Shown: piece after piece, positions 1-6,671 of the stretch | Layout: every line of letters begins with the position of its first letter | How positions within the stretch are numbered: position 1 is the stretch's first letter | NCBI GenBank assembly: GCA_003526845.1 | Contig: DPVM01000006.1 | Coordinates: 1-26,663, forward strand | Direction: 5' to 3' | Length of the DNA stretch: 26,663 nucleotides | From: Oscillospiraceae bacterium | GTDB lineage: Bacteria > Bacillota > Clostridia > Oscillospirales > Acutalibacteraceae | Program-made: the position numbers and the translations under genes | The notes under the pieces: model-generated | What the model saw: the letters and a program-made list of their open reading frames with translations, nothing else | Database searches by the model: none | What the model was told of the DNA's origin: nothing

Positions 1-23
1 TCTACCAACTGAGCTATACCCCT
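1..23 (-). tRNA. 5' end of a tRNA, probably tRNA-Trp (partial at window edge)
   Basis: Read on the minus strand from position 23, the sequence is AGGGGTA, then T8, then AGCTCAGTTGGTAGA. That is a 7-nt acceptor 5' strand, the invariant U8, and the start of a D-arm. The rest, including the anticodon, lies outside the window. The AGGGGTA acceptor start resembles clostridial tRNA-Trp as I remember it, so the identity is inferred. A near-consensus promoter sits just upstream on the same strand. Confidence 0.8.
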
Positions 24-33
24 AAATATTTAA

Positions 34-86
34 GTTGACTTTAAGACCAACAAGTATATTATAATGAAAATTTTTAAAAAGTCAAC
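34..86. repeat. Inverted repeat GTTGACTTT / AAAGTCAAC enclosing two -10-like boxes
   Basis: Arms GTTGACTTT (34-42, plus strand) and AAAGTCAAC (78-86) are perfect 9-nt inverted copies. Each contains a TTGACT -35-like hexamer pointing inward. The right arm supplies the tRNA promoter's -35. The left arm could pair with a plus-strand TATAAT at 60-65, but with a long 19-nt spacer. It may be a face-to-face promoter pair or a binding site, or it may simply reflect two similar -35 boxes. Confidence 0.45.
58..85 (-). promoter_or_regulatory. sigma-A promoter for the partial tRNA
   Basis: On the minus strand a -35 TTGACT (80-85) and a perfect -10 TATAAT (58-63) are separated by 16 nt. Transcription would begin near 51, about 28 nt before the mature tRNA end at 23. 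The arrangement suits a stable-RNA promoter. Confidence 0.75.
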
Positions 87-104
87 AATTATTTCGTGAA
101 ATAT

Positions 105-133
105 TAGAAATTAATTTGAAAATATGTTATAAT
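105..133 (+). promoter_or_regulatory. Probable sigma-A promoter of the mgtC-family gene
   Basis: A perfect TATAAT lies at 128-133, with a weaker TAGAAA (4/6 to TTGACA) at 105-110, spaced 17 nt. Transcription would start near 139-140, leaving a leader of only about 15 nt that already contains the AGGAGG ribosome site. There is no room for a magnesium riboswitch in such a transcript, unless the more distant plus-strand -10 at 60-65 is used. Confidence 0.6.
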
Positions 134-153
134 ACAAAAAAGGAGGCTGCAAA

Positions 154-873
154 ATGCAAAACATTTTAGATATAACAACTGTATTGGGATTTTCATTGAG
201 ACTTGCGACAGCAATAGTTCTTGGTTTAATCGTCGGTCTTGAAAGACAGTGGACGCGGCACCAAGCAGGAATTATGACGAATGTAATTGTTTGTGTGGGT
301 GCTTATGCGTATTCCGCATTTTCATATATTGCCAACCAAACAAACGTTGATGTGACACGTATTGCAGCACAAGTAGTTTGCGGAATCGGATTTTTGGGTG
401 CCGGCTTGATTATTCGAGACGGAACAAATATTCGCGGTCTTTCAACTGCGGCAACAATTTGGACGACTGCGGCTATCGGAATTCTCTGCACTCTGCCTAA
501 CATACTCTTTGCGGTGCTCGTAGCAATTGCAATTGTTATACTGCATCTTATACTTCATCCGCTTTCGATATACATAAATAACAGGCGGAGCAATCAAAGA
601 ACTAAAGAAAGAATTGAAAATTTGTATAAAATAAGCGTAGTTTGCAGTGAGGACACCGAAATCGACACAAGAACGCATCTCTTGAAAACAATCAGAGAAA
701 AGAATAATGTTTTGTTGCACAATCTTGAAAGTCAGCCAACCGATGACGGCAATGTTAAAATCAAAGCCTATCTAACTGCTCAACAAAAGAACGAAGATGT
801 TATTGAAAGCATCGTAGGTCATGTCGGCAGAGAACAGGGTGTTATTTCAGTAGGCTGGAAAATTACAGAATAA
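154..873 (+). CDS. MgtC/SapB-family membrane protein
   Basis: A 239-aa integral membrane protein of the MgtC/SapB family, linked in other bacteria to magnesium homeostasis and, in Salmonella, to inhibition of F-ATPase; its role here is not shown. Several hydrophobic helices fill roughly residues 10-140. The family's conserved motifs are clear: GLIVGLERQ near residue 24, then GIGFLGAGLIIRDG followed by IRGLSTAATIWTTAAIG across about residues 87-110. The soluble C-terminal part (about 150-239) resembles the ACT-like tail found in longer family members. The start is fixed by AGGAGG at 141-146, 7 nt upstream of ATG. It is the only plus-strand gene in the window and is monocistronic, with its own promoter and a terminator shared with sigF. 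The family assignment is firm; the physiological role is not. Confidence 0.9.
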   Translation: MQNILDITTVLGFSLRLATAIVLGLIVGLERQWTRHQAGIMTNVIVCVGAYAYSAFSYIANQTNVDVTRIAAQVVCGIGFLGAGLIIRDGTNIRGLSTAATIWTTAAIGILCTLPNILFAVLVAIAIVILHLILHPLSIYINNRRSNQRTKERIENLYKISVVCSEDTEIDTRTHLLKTIREKNNVLLHNLESQPTDDGNVKIKAYLTAQQKNEDVIESIVGHVGREQGVISVGWKITE

Positions 874-875
874 AG

Positions 876-910
876 AAAAAATGGCTGTGTTATCTGCACA
901 GTCATTTTTT
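876..910. terminator. Bidirectional intrinsic terminator between mgtC-family gene and sigF
   Basis: Arms AAAAAATGGCTGTG (876-889) and CACAGTCATTTTTT (897-910) pair over 14 positions with one G-U wobble and a 7-nt loop. Because the stem base is A6/T6, a U-tract follows the hairpin on both strands. It ends the mgtC-family transcript on the plus strand and the spoIIA operon on the minus strand, overlapping the sigF stop codon (909-911). Confidence 0.9.
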
Positions 911-1571
911 ATGCCGAATCGAGTTTGTTACGCATTTTCAGGAGAATTGCCTTTTCTTTACGCGAAACCTGAACCTGAGAAACATTAAGAATTTTCGCTG
1001 TTTCGCACTGTGTTTTACCTTGATAAAATCTATATTCTATCAGCAAGCGTTCCGTTTCGGTGAGCGTTGTCATAACCTGTTCAAGTGATAACCTATCGAA
1101 CATTTTGTCGCTGTCATCAACAGGAATATCAATTTCCTCACTGCCCTCCTCCGTAAGCATATTTATTGAAACTACAGGATTGATAATATTCAAAATTTCC
1201 GAAAGCTCCTCAACATCATATCCGGAAAGTGACGCAAGCTCGCTCACGGTAGGTTCCCGGAGATTTTTAGAAAGGAACTTGTCCCGCATTGCCTGAACTT
1301 TAATTGATTTTTCTTTCAATGAACGCGAAATCTTTATTGCACCGCCGTCACGAAAAATGCGTTTAATTTCGCCCATTATTACAGGCACAGCGTAAGTAGA
1401 AAAGGCAAAGCCCTTTGATTCGTCGAAATTATCGACCGCTTTAATCAATCCCACGCATCCTGCCTGAAACAAATCGTCATAATCCGCTCCGCGGTTTCTG
1501 AAACGGTTTGCTATTGAGTGAACAAGACCGATGTTTTCTGTTATTTTTTTGTCGCGATCGTCAATCACCAT
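909..1571 (-). CDS. sigF: RNA polymerase sporulation sigma factor SigF (forespore-specific), short form
   Basis: A 220-aa sigma-70-family factor. Region 2 is clear (DDLFQAGCVGLIKAVDNFD, then FSTYAVPVIMGEIKRIFRD), and the C-terminal region 4 helix-turn-helix carries TQCETAKILNVSQVQVSRKE. Its place directly after spoIIAA and spoIIAB identifies it as sigma-F, the first forespore sigma factor, held inactive by SpoIIAB. The ATG overlaps the spoIIAB stop by 7 nt (ATGGTGA), so translation is probably coupled. It is about 35 residues shorter at the N-terminus than the B. subtilis protein (255 aa), lacking most of the segment before region 2. Reading upstream in frame, only 15 sense codons follow a TAA and none is ATG, GTG or TTG, so the short form is what the sequence encodes. 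Confidence 0.93.
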   Translation of the reverse strand: MVIDDRDKKITENIGLVHSIANRFRNRGADYDDLFQAGCVGLIKAVDNFDESKGFAFSTYAVPVIMGEIKRIFRDGGAIKISRSLKEKSIKVQAMRDKFLSKNLREPTVSELASLSGYDVEELSEILNIINPVVSINMLTEEGSEEIDIPVDDSDKMFDRLSLEQVMTTLTETERLLIEYRFYQGKTQCETAKILNVSQVQVSRKEKAILLKMRNKLDSA

Positions 1572-2002
1572 TTTGAACGCCCTATTATTCTTTTCGTCAG
1601 TGTAACCGTTGTGCCCTTACCGACGCTCGAATTGACCTTGATTCTGTCGCAAAACGATTGCATAACCGTAAAACCGAGGCCTGCGCGGTCGGCACCGCCT
1701 GTCGTAAATAAGGGTTGCATCGCCCTTTTGAGGTCGTCAATACCTATTCCGTTATCCTTGATTTTGATTTTTACGATATTATCATCCGTAATGACACCGG
1801 TAATATTGATTTTTCCGTATGTATCTTTATAAGCGTGGACTATGCAATTTGTAACAGCCTCGGAAACGGCTGTTTTCAAATCCGATATTTCATCTATAGT
1901 CGGGTCAAGCGGCGTAATAAAAGACGAAACAACAACACGGCAAAACGATTCGTTAATGCTTTTGCTGTCAACTGTCAATTTAAATTCGTTAATTATATTC
2001 AT
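1565..2002 (-). CDS. spoIIAB: Anti-sigma-F factor SpoIIAB (Ser/Thr kinase)
   Basis: A 145-aa GHKL-fold kinase and anti-sigma factor that binds SigF and phosphorylates SpoIIAA. The ATP-binding N box is SEAVTNCIVHAY (residues 47-58), the G1 box is DNGIGI (83-88), and the lid/G2 box is RAGLGFTVM (106-114). The N-terminal stretch NESFCRVVVSSFITPLDPT is also typical of the family. Two in-frame ATGs exist, at 2008 and 2002. The first abuts the GGAGG ribosome site (2009-2013) with no spacer, while the second has a 6-nt spacer, so 2002 is chosen. It lies 12 nt after spoIIAA and overlaps sigF by 7 nt. Confidence 0.95.
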   Translation of the reverse strand: MNIINEFKLTVDSKSINESFCRVVVSSFITPLDPTIDEISDLKTAVSEAVTNCIVHAYKDTYGKINITGVITDDNIVKIKIKDNGIGIDDLKRAMQPLFTTGGADRAGLGFTVMQSFCDRIKVNSSVGKGTTVTLTKRIIGRSKW

Positions 2003-2008
2003 ATACAT

Positions 2009-2013
2009 CCTCC
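2009..2013 (-). promoter_or_regulatory. Ribosome binding site deciding the spoIIAB start
   Basis: GGAGG directly precedes ATGTATATG on the minus strand. Zero spacing to the first ATG (2008) and 6 nt to the second (2002) favour the second as the initiation codon. Confidence 0.8.
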
Positions 2014-2014
2014 G

Positions 2015-2332
2015 TCATTGCGTGATTTCTTTAATAATGGCAATACTCCCCAATCCGGCAAGTTCCATTAATTTTTTTGTTTGCGGTGTGACATTTCTAA
2101 TCTCAACAGTGCCGTGAAAATTTTGCATCAATCTGTATCTGCCCATAACAAGCCCTATGCCCGATGAATCCATAAATGTCACATTTTTGAAATCGAGTAT
2201 TAAATGCTGTGGCTTTTTGTAACTTATCACGTTGTCGATTTTCTCGCGTGTTTCGGCGCTTGTGTGATGGTCAAGCTCGCCTATAAGATACGCAATAATA
2301 AGATTGCCGCTTGATTCAACGGTAACGCTCAT
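2015..2332 (-). CDS. spoIIAA: Anti-anti-sigma factor SpoIIAA
   Basis: A 105-aa STAS-domain protein that, when unphosphorylated, displaces SigF from SpoIIAB. The phosphorylation motif MDSSGIG is at residues 54-60, with Ser57 corresponding to B. subtilis Ser58. The length and the beta-strand pattern (LIIAYLIGELDH, HLILDFKNVTFMDSSGIGL) fit the family. A GGAG ribosome site lies about 10 nt before ATG. It is the first gene of spoIIAA-spoIIAB-sigF. Directly upstream is a terminator-like hairpin (2353-2386), and no sigma-H-type promoter was recognisable between that hairpin and folC, so the operon's promoter is unresolved and may lie inside folC. Confidence 0.95.
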   Translation of the reverse strand: MSVTVESSGNLIIAYLIGELDHHTSAETREKIDNVISYKKPQHLILDFKNVTFMDSSGIGLVMGRYRLMQNFHGTVEIRNVTPQTKKLMELAGLGSIAIIKEITQ

Positions 2333-2344
2333 TTATATCACTCC

Positions 2345-2386
2345 AAATAAAAATACCAATCTGCTAATAAGATAACAGATTGGTAT
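2345..2386 (-). terminator. Intrinsic terminator after folC, immediately upstream of spoIIAA
   Basis: Perfect 11-bp arms ATACCAATCTG (2353-2363) and CAGATTGGTAT (2376-2386) with a 12-nt loop. On the minus strand they are followed by a T-rich run. The run ends only about 12 nt before the spoIIAA start, so the spoIIAA ribosome site sits in the terminator's 3' flank. Confidence 0.8.
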
Positions 2387-2411
2387 GATGAAATTTGTTG
2401 AAATATAAGAT

Positions 2412-3488
2412 TTATTTAATAAAATTTCTAACCTCGCGCGCAAGGTAAAACGAGCCGCATATAAGCGATATATCTTTGCATGATTGAAGTGCCGCAAGCG
2501 GTGAATCAATACACACAACATTGTCGCAATATTTACTTGCAACAGAGTATAAATATGACAAGTCAGCGGCTCTCGGATTTGACGGTTTTGTAAGAATAAT
2601 TTTTTTGCATTTGGGTGCAACGATTTTAAAATAGCCGTCAATATTTTTGTCGCGCATCATTCCGATTAATGCAACTTCATTGTTAATAATAGGTTCAAGA
2701 GCGTGCGCGGCAGCAACATTGTGACCACCGTCAATCAAAACAGAATCGGCTCTTTCCTGCCGAGCAGGAAGTTTTGAAAGTTGCAAACCGTTTGTATCAA
2801 TATTCAACAAACGAAGTGCAGCAGTTGCGACTGCCAGATTATCAGCTTTAAAATCACCGCTCGGGGTAATAAACACGATATTATCGCATTTTTCATTGTA
2901 GATATTGCGATAAATATTATCGCAAAGAATAACGGAATTTGAATTTTTGCGAAGTATTCCGCTTTTTTCTTTTGAAATTTCTTCGACCGTATTGCCGAGA
3001 AAATTTGTGTGGTCAAGCGAAACGGAAGTTATGACAGACAAGGCGTTATTTTTTTCAACATTTGTTGCATCGCCTGAACCACCCATACCGCATTCAACAA
3101 CGGCATAATCAACATTTTCATCGCAAAAATACTTATACATAACGGCAGTGAGAAACTCAAATTCACTGCAATCATTATCCTTATACTTACTGACATAACG
3201 AGCAAAATCGGACTTTGAAATCGGTTGCGAATTGATTTGAATTTGCTCCCGATAATCGGTTATCCACGGTGATGTAAAAAGACCCGTCTTATATCCTGCA
3301 CTAATCAAATTATCGCTGATAGTTTTAGCAACGGTGCCTTTGCCGTTTGTTCCTGCGATATGAATAATTTTAATACTGTCCTGCGGATTGCCCATTTTGT
3401 CAAGCAGGGCTGAGATACGAGCAAGCCCCGGCATAATGCCGAGGCTCATTTTATTGAGTATTAAATTTAAAGACTCGTCATAATTCAT
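2412..3488 (-). CDS. folC: Folylpolyglutamate synthase/dihydrofolate synthase FolC, compact form
   Basis: A 358-aa Mur-ligase-type ATP-dependent enzyme that adds glutamate to folates (and, in bifunctional forms, to dihydropteroate). The P-loop IIHIAGTNGKGTVAKT is at about residues 41-56, preceded by the family signature GLARISALLDKMGNPQ. FTSPWITDYREQIQI, ECGMGGSGDATN and the C-terminal IDGGHN motif are all present. It is roughly 60-70 residues shorter than the usual 420-430. Most of the loss is in the central domain between EKSGIL and NLAVATAAL, where about 45 residues replace the customary ~95. Its ATG overlaps the valS stop by one base (TAATG), so it is co-transcribed and probably translationally coupled with valS under the T-box. 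Whether it does both FolC reactions cannot be told from the sequence. Confidence 0.9.
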   Translation of the reverse strand: MNYDESLNLILNKMSLGIMPGLARISALLDKMGNPQDSIKIIHIAGTNGKGTVAKTISDNLISAGYKTGLFTSPWITDYREQIQINSQPISKSDFARYVSKYKDNDCSEFEFLTAVMYKYFCDENVDYAVVECGMGGSGDATNVEKNNALSVITSVSLDHTNFLGNTVEEISKEKSGILRKNSNSVILCDNIYRNIYNEKCDNIVFITPSGDFKADNLAVATAALRLLNIDTNGLQLSKLPARQERADSVLIDGGHNVAAAHALEPIINNEVALIGMMRDKNIDGYFKIVAPKCKKIILTKPSNPRAADLSYLYSVASKYCDNVVCIDSPLAALQSCKDISLICGSFYLAREVRNFIK

Positions 3489-6187
3489 TACTGAATTTCC
3501 TCAATAGACTTTTTAAGCATAGCGATTTTGTCTTCAGCCTTAGCCGCATCGTCGCGATTTTGCTGAACAACCTTTTCGGGTGCCTTATTCACAAAGCCGG
3601 GGTTATTAAGCTTTTTCATAATAAATGCAAGCTTATCCTCAGCAGCGGCAAGTTCTTTTTCAAGGCGTTTTTTCTCAGCCTCAAAATCGACAAGATCGCC
3701 AAGCGGAATATAAATTTTTGCATCGTCGGTAATAATTGTTACAACATTGCCCAAATCGCCAAATGATTTGTCAACAGTGACCTCGCTTGCCGATGCAAGA
3801 CGCTTTACAAAATCAATGCCTGTTAAGAATACATCCGATTGCGCTGTTTCAATATAAACCTTTGCTTTTTTGCTCGGTGGAATATTCATCTCGGAACGGC
3901 GGTTTCTGATTGCTTTAATAGCAGTCATAATCTTCTCCATTTCAGCTTCATCGACAGAATAGTTGAGATTTTCGTCATACTCGCACCATTTTGAAATCAT
4001 AATTGATTCGCAATCATGAGGAATTGCCTGGTAAATTTCCTCTGTAATAAACGGCATAAACGGATGAAGGAGTTTGAGAATGTATGTCAAAACAAATACA
4101 AGAACAGCTTTGGCATCGTCTTTTGCGGCCTCATCATCACCCTGTAATCTGATTTTTGCAATTTCGATATACCAATCGCAGAAGACATCCCAAATGAAAT
4201 CATAAAGTTTTTGAACGGCTATACCGAGTTCATACTTTTCAAGGTTGTCCGTAACTTCTTTGGCAAGCGAATTAACTTTTGAAACAATCCACTTGTCCTC
4301 AATAAGAAGATTCGACGGCAATCCTGAATATTTATAATCCTCACCGAGATACATCAAAACAAATCTTGCGGCGTTCCAAAGTTTATTGGCAAAGTTTCTT
4401 GACGCCAAAACCTTATCGTCTGAAAACCTCATATCATTTCCGGGTGAATTGCCTGTTGCAAGAGTAAATCTCAATGCATCTGCACCGTATTTGTCGATAA
4501 TTTCGAGCGGGTCGATACCGTTGCCGAGAGATTTTGACATTTTTCTGCCCTGCGCATCACGAACAAGTCCGTGAATCAAAACAGTATCAAACGGAGCTTT
4601 TCCGGTATATGCAAGACCAGAGAAAATCATTCTGCTTACCCAAAAACCGATAATATCATAACCTGTAACGAGTGTATTTGTAGGATAATAATGTTTTAAA
4701 TCCTCGGTATCATCCGGCCAACCGAGCGTTGAGAACGGCCAAAGAGCTGATGAGAACCAAGTGTCGAGAGTATCTGGATCCTGATGAATATTTTTAGATG
4801 AGCATTGAGGACAGCACTGCGGCTCGTCCTTTGCAACTGTTGTTGCACCGCAGTCGTCACAATACCAAGCAGGGATTCTGTGACCCCACCAAAGCTGACG
4901 GGAGATGCACCAATCGCGTGAGCCGCGCATCCAACTCATATAATTTTTCTTAAAGCGCTCCGGAACAAATTTGATTTCGCCGTTTTCAACTGCATCAATG
5001 GCAGGACCTGCCAAAGTGTCCATTTTAACGAACCACTGCTTTGAAACCATAGGCTCGATATTAGTATGACATCTGTAGCAAGTACCTACATCGTGCTTTA
5101 ACGGCTCGATTTCTTTAATATATCCGCCTGCCTCAAGGTCTGCAAGAATAGCTTTTCTTGCCTCCATGGTGGTCATACCGGCGTATTTTCCGCAGTCCAA
5201 TACCTCCGGCTCGTTTTGTGTTGCCTTGCCGCTTGCAATAAGCTCGTCGGCAATTTCCTTGTCAAGCTTGCCGGTCATATGTCCGTCATAAGTGAATGTG
5301 CGAACGATTGGCAAATTATGGCGTAATCCAACCTCAAAGTCATTGGGGTCATGTGCCGGAGTAATTTTAACAACACCTGTTCCTTTTGTCATATCGGCAT
5401 GCTCGTCGCATACAATCGGAATTTCCTTGTTAAGGAGCGGCAAAATCACATGACATCCGTGAAGGTGCTTATATCTCGGGTCATCGCCGTTGATGGCAAC
5501 AGCCGTATCGCCGAGCATTGTTTCCGGTCTTGTAGTGGCAAGTTCAAGCTGCTCGCCTGTTTCCTTTACAGTATAAAGAAGGTGCCAAAAATTAGAGTCC
5601 TTTTCCTCATACTCAACCTCTGCGTCCGAAATTGAGGTGTTGCAATGAGGGCACCAGTTAACCATTCTGTTACCGCGATAGATAAGGCCCTTGTCATAAA
5701 GACCTACAAAAACCTCTTTAACAGCCTTGCTGCAACCCTCATCAAGAGTAAACCTTTCTCTGTCCCAGTCGCAGGAAGAGCCCATTTTCTTAAGCTGTTG
5801 AATGATTCTTCCGCCGTACTGCTCTTTCCAAGCCCACGCACGCTCAAGGAATTTATCTCTGCCCAAATCGTCCTTGGTGATTCCCTCTTCGCGCATTTTT
5901 TCAACGATTTTCGCCTCTGTTGCGATTGAAGCATGGTCTGTACCCGGAAGCCACAATGTGTCATAGCCTGCCATTCTGTGATACCTGATAAGAATATCCT
6001 GCAAAGTATTGTCAAGGGCGTGACCCATATGAAGCTGACCGGTGATATTCGGAGGCGGAATAACTATTGTATATGTTTTTTTGCCCTCTTCTCTTTTGGC
6101 ATGAAAATATTTATTTTTGCACCAAAAATCATAGGTGCGGTTTTCAACCTCGGAAGGGTTGTATTGCTTTTCTAATTCTTTTGCCAT
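3488..6187 (-). CDS. valS: Valyl-tRNA synthetase
   Basis: An 899-aa class I aminoacyl-tRNA synthetase charging tRNA-Val. The HIGH-type motif appears as PPPNITGQLHMGHALDN (HMGH 53-56). The CP1 editing domain carries ATTRPETMLGDTAVA, and the KMSKS loop is GRKMSKSLGNG near residue 550. Zinc-binding Cys pairs occur, for example CDDCG with CCPQCSS, and NWCPHCN. The anticodon-binding domain and the charged C-terminal coiled coil (last ~70 residues, rich in Lys, Glu and Ala) are present. Full length, with no damage seen. AGGAG lies 8 nt before the ATG. It is controlled by an upstream T-box leader that fits valine-tRNA sensing, and it leads a two-gene unit with folC. Confidence 0.98.
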   Translation of the reverse strand: MAKELEKQYNPSEVENRTYDFWCKNKYFHAKREEGKKTYTIVIPPPNITGQLHMGHALDNTLQDILIRYHRMAGYDTLWLPGTDHASIATEAKIVEKMREEGITKDDLGRDKFLERAWAWKEQYGGRIIQQLKKMGSSCDWDRERFTLDEGCSKAVKEVFVGLYDKGLIYRGNRMVNWCPHCNTSISDAEVEYEEKDSNFWHLLYTVKETGEQLELATTRPETMLGDTAVAINGDDPRYKHLHGCHVILPLLNKEIPIVCDEHADMTKGTGVVKITPAHDPNDFEVGLRHNLPIVRTFTYDGHMTGKLDKEIADELIASGKATQNEPEVLDCGKYAGMTTMEARKAILADLEAGGYIKEIEPLKHDVGTCYRCHTNIEPMVSKQWFVKMDTLAGPAIDAVENGEIKFVPERFKKNYMSWMRGSRDWCISRQLWWGHRIPAWYCDDCGATTVAKDEPQCCPQCSSKNIHQDPDTLDTWFSSALWPFSTLGWPDDTEDLKHYYPTNTLVTGYDIIGFWVSRMIFSGLAYTGKAPFDTVLIHGLVRDAQGRKMSKSLGNGIDPLEIIDKYGADALRFTLATGNSPGNDMRFSDDKVLASRNFANKLWNAARFVLMYLGEDYKYSGLPSNLLIEDKWIVSKVNSLAKEVTDNLEKYELGIAVQKLYDFIWDVFCDWYIEIAKIRLQGDDEAAKDDAKAVLVFVLTYILKLLHPFMPFITEEIYQAIPHDCESIMISKWCEYDENLNYSVDEAEMEKIMTAIKAIRNRRSEMNIPPSKKAKVYIETAQSDVFLTGIDFVKRLASASEVTVDKSFGDLGNVVTIITDDAKIYIPLGDLVDFEAEKKRLEKELAAAEDKLAFIMKKLNNPGFVNKAPEKVVQQNRDDAAKAEDKIAMLKKSIEEIQ

Positions 6188-6202
6188 TTTTTCATCTCCT
6201 GT

Positions 6203-6234
6203 AAAAAAATAAACCGCCTCAACAATGAGGCGGT
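6203..6234 (-). terminator. Leader terminator of the valS T-box
   Basis: On the minus strand, ACCGCCTCA (6226-6234, read as its complement) pairs with TGAGGCGGT (6213-6221) across a 4-nt loop, followed by a T-rich run ending in seven T residues (6203-6209). The 5' side of this stem can instead pair with the T-box sequence just upstream, giving the antiterminator. Confidence 0.9.
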
Positions 6235-6440
6235 ATAAATAACCGTGTTACCACTCAAATTGCCGCATAAATGATGCGACCGCTCAAATCTTTAACGCAG
6301 ATATACGCGCACAACTACTTAATTTCGCAATGCGGGCTCATAAACTACATTCAACCGTAATCAATACCTGTTTACACCGAACACAGGCTCTCTGAAAATA
6401 ATTTGCGGTCTACTCCTTTTAATCACAGCCTTTAAAATAT
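6204..6440 (-). ncRNA. T-box leader (valine-responsive) of valS-folC
   Basis: The leader runs for about 250 nt from the predicted start near 6440 to valS. It contains the T-box sequence GAGTGGTAACACGG (about 6243-6256, minus strand; consensus AGGGTGGNACCGCG) directly before a strong terminator. Upstream, a stem I candidate begins AAAAGGAGTAGACC and closes with GGTTGAATGTAGTTTATGAG. The GTA at 6346-6348, in the segment that normally holds the specifier, is a Val codon, matching the gene controlled. In such leaders uncharged tRNA binds the specifier and the T-box and favours antitermination. The class assignment is firm; the exact specifier is inferred by eye. Confidence 0.92.
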
Positions 6441-6446
6441 GAACTT

Positions 6447-6475
6447 AGTTTAACAAAAAATACAATTCTTGTCAA
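6447..6475 (-). promoter_or_regulatory. sigma-A promoter of the valS T-box leader
   Basis: Perfect -35 TTGACA (6470-6475) and -10 TAAACT (6447-6452, 4/6) with a 17-nt spacer on the minus strand. Transcription would start near 6440, at the 5' end of the T-box leader. The -35 begins 18 nt past the spoVM stop. Confidence 0.8.
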
Positions 6476-6493
6476 GAAAAAAACAATAAGTAA
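6476..6493 (-). terminator. Weak AT-only terminator candidate after spoVM
   Basis: On the minus strand AATAA-TTAC-TTATT is followed by G and a run of seven T residues. Five A-T pairs make it a poor hairpin, so read-through of the long upstream operon into the valS leader is likely. No stronger terminator separates the two. Confidence 0.35.
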
Positions 6494-6583
6494 TTATTCG
6501 TTATAATTAATTTTTTTGACTTTAAACACTGCACGCAAAATCGGTGCTAAAAATTTCGGACTTTTGATTAATACAACTTTCAT
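6494..6583 (-). CDS. spoVM: Stage V sporulation peptide SpoVM
   Basis: A 29-aa peptide, MKVVLIKSPKFL followed by APILRAVFKVKKINYNE. Aligned without gaps to the 26-aa B. subtilis SpoVM as I remember it, it shares M1, K2, I6, K7, P9, K10, F11, L12, I15, R17 and A18. SpoVM is an amphipathic helix that settles on the convex forespore membrane and recruits SpoIVA to start coat assembly; Pro9, important for curvature recognition in B. subtilis, is kept. A ribosome site AAAGGTG lies about 10 nt upstream. It ends the yicC-to-thiN gene array, as in Bacillus, which supports the call. A longer in-frame reading to 6697 is possible but has no ribosome site and no SpoVM-like extension. Confidence 0.9.
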   Translation of the reverse strand: MKVVLIKSPKFLAPILRAVFKVKKINYNE

Positions 6584-6671
6584 AAACACACAACACCTTT
6601 CGACTGCAACAGTAAATTTTGTCGCACACTCCGACGCAGTCCACGGAGCACATACGGATTTAAAAAAATCA

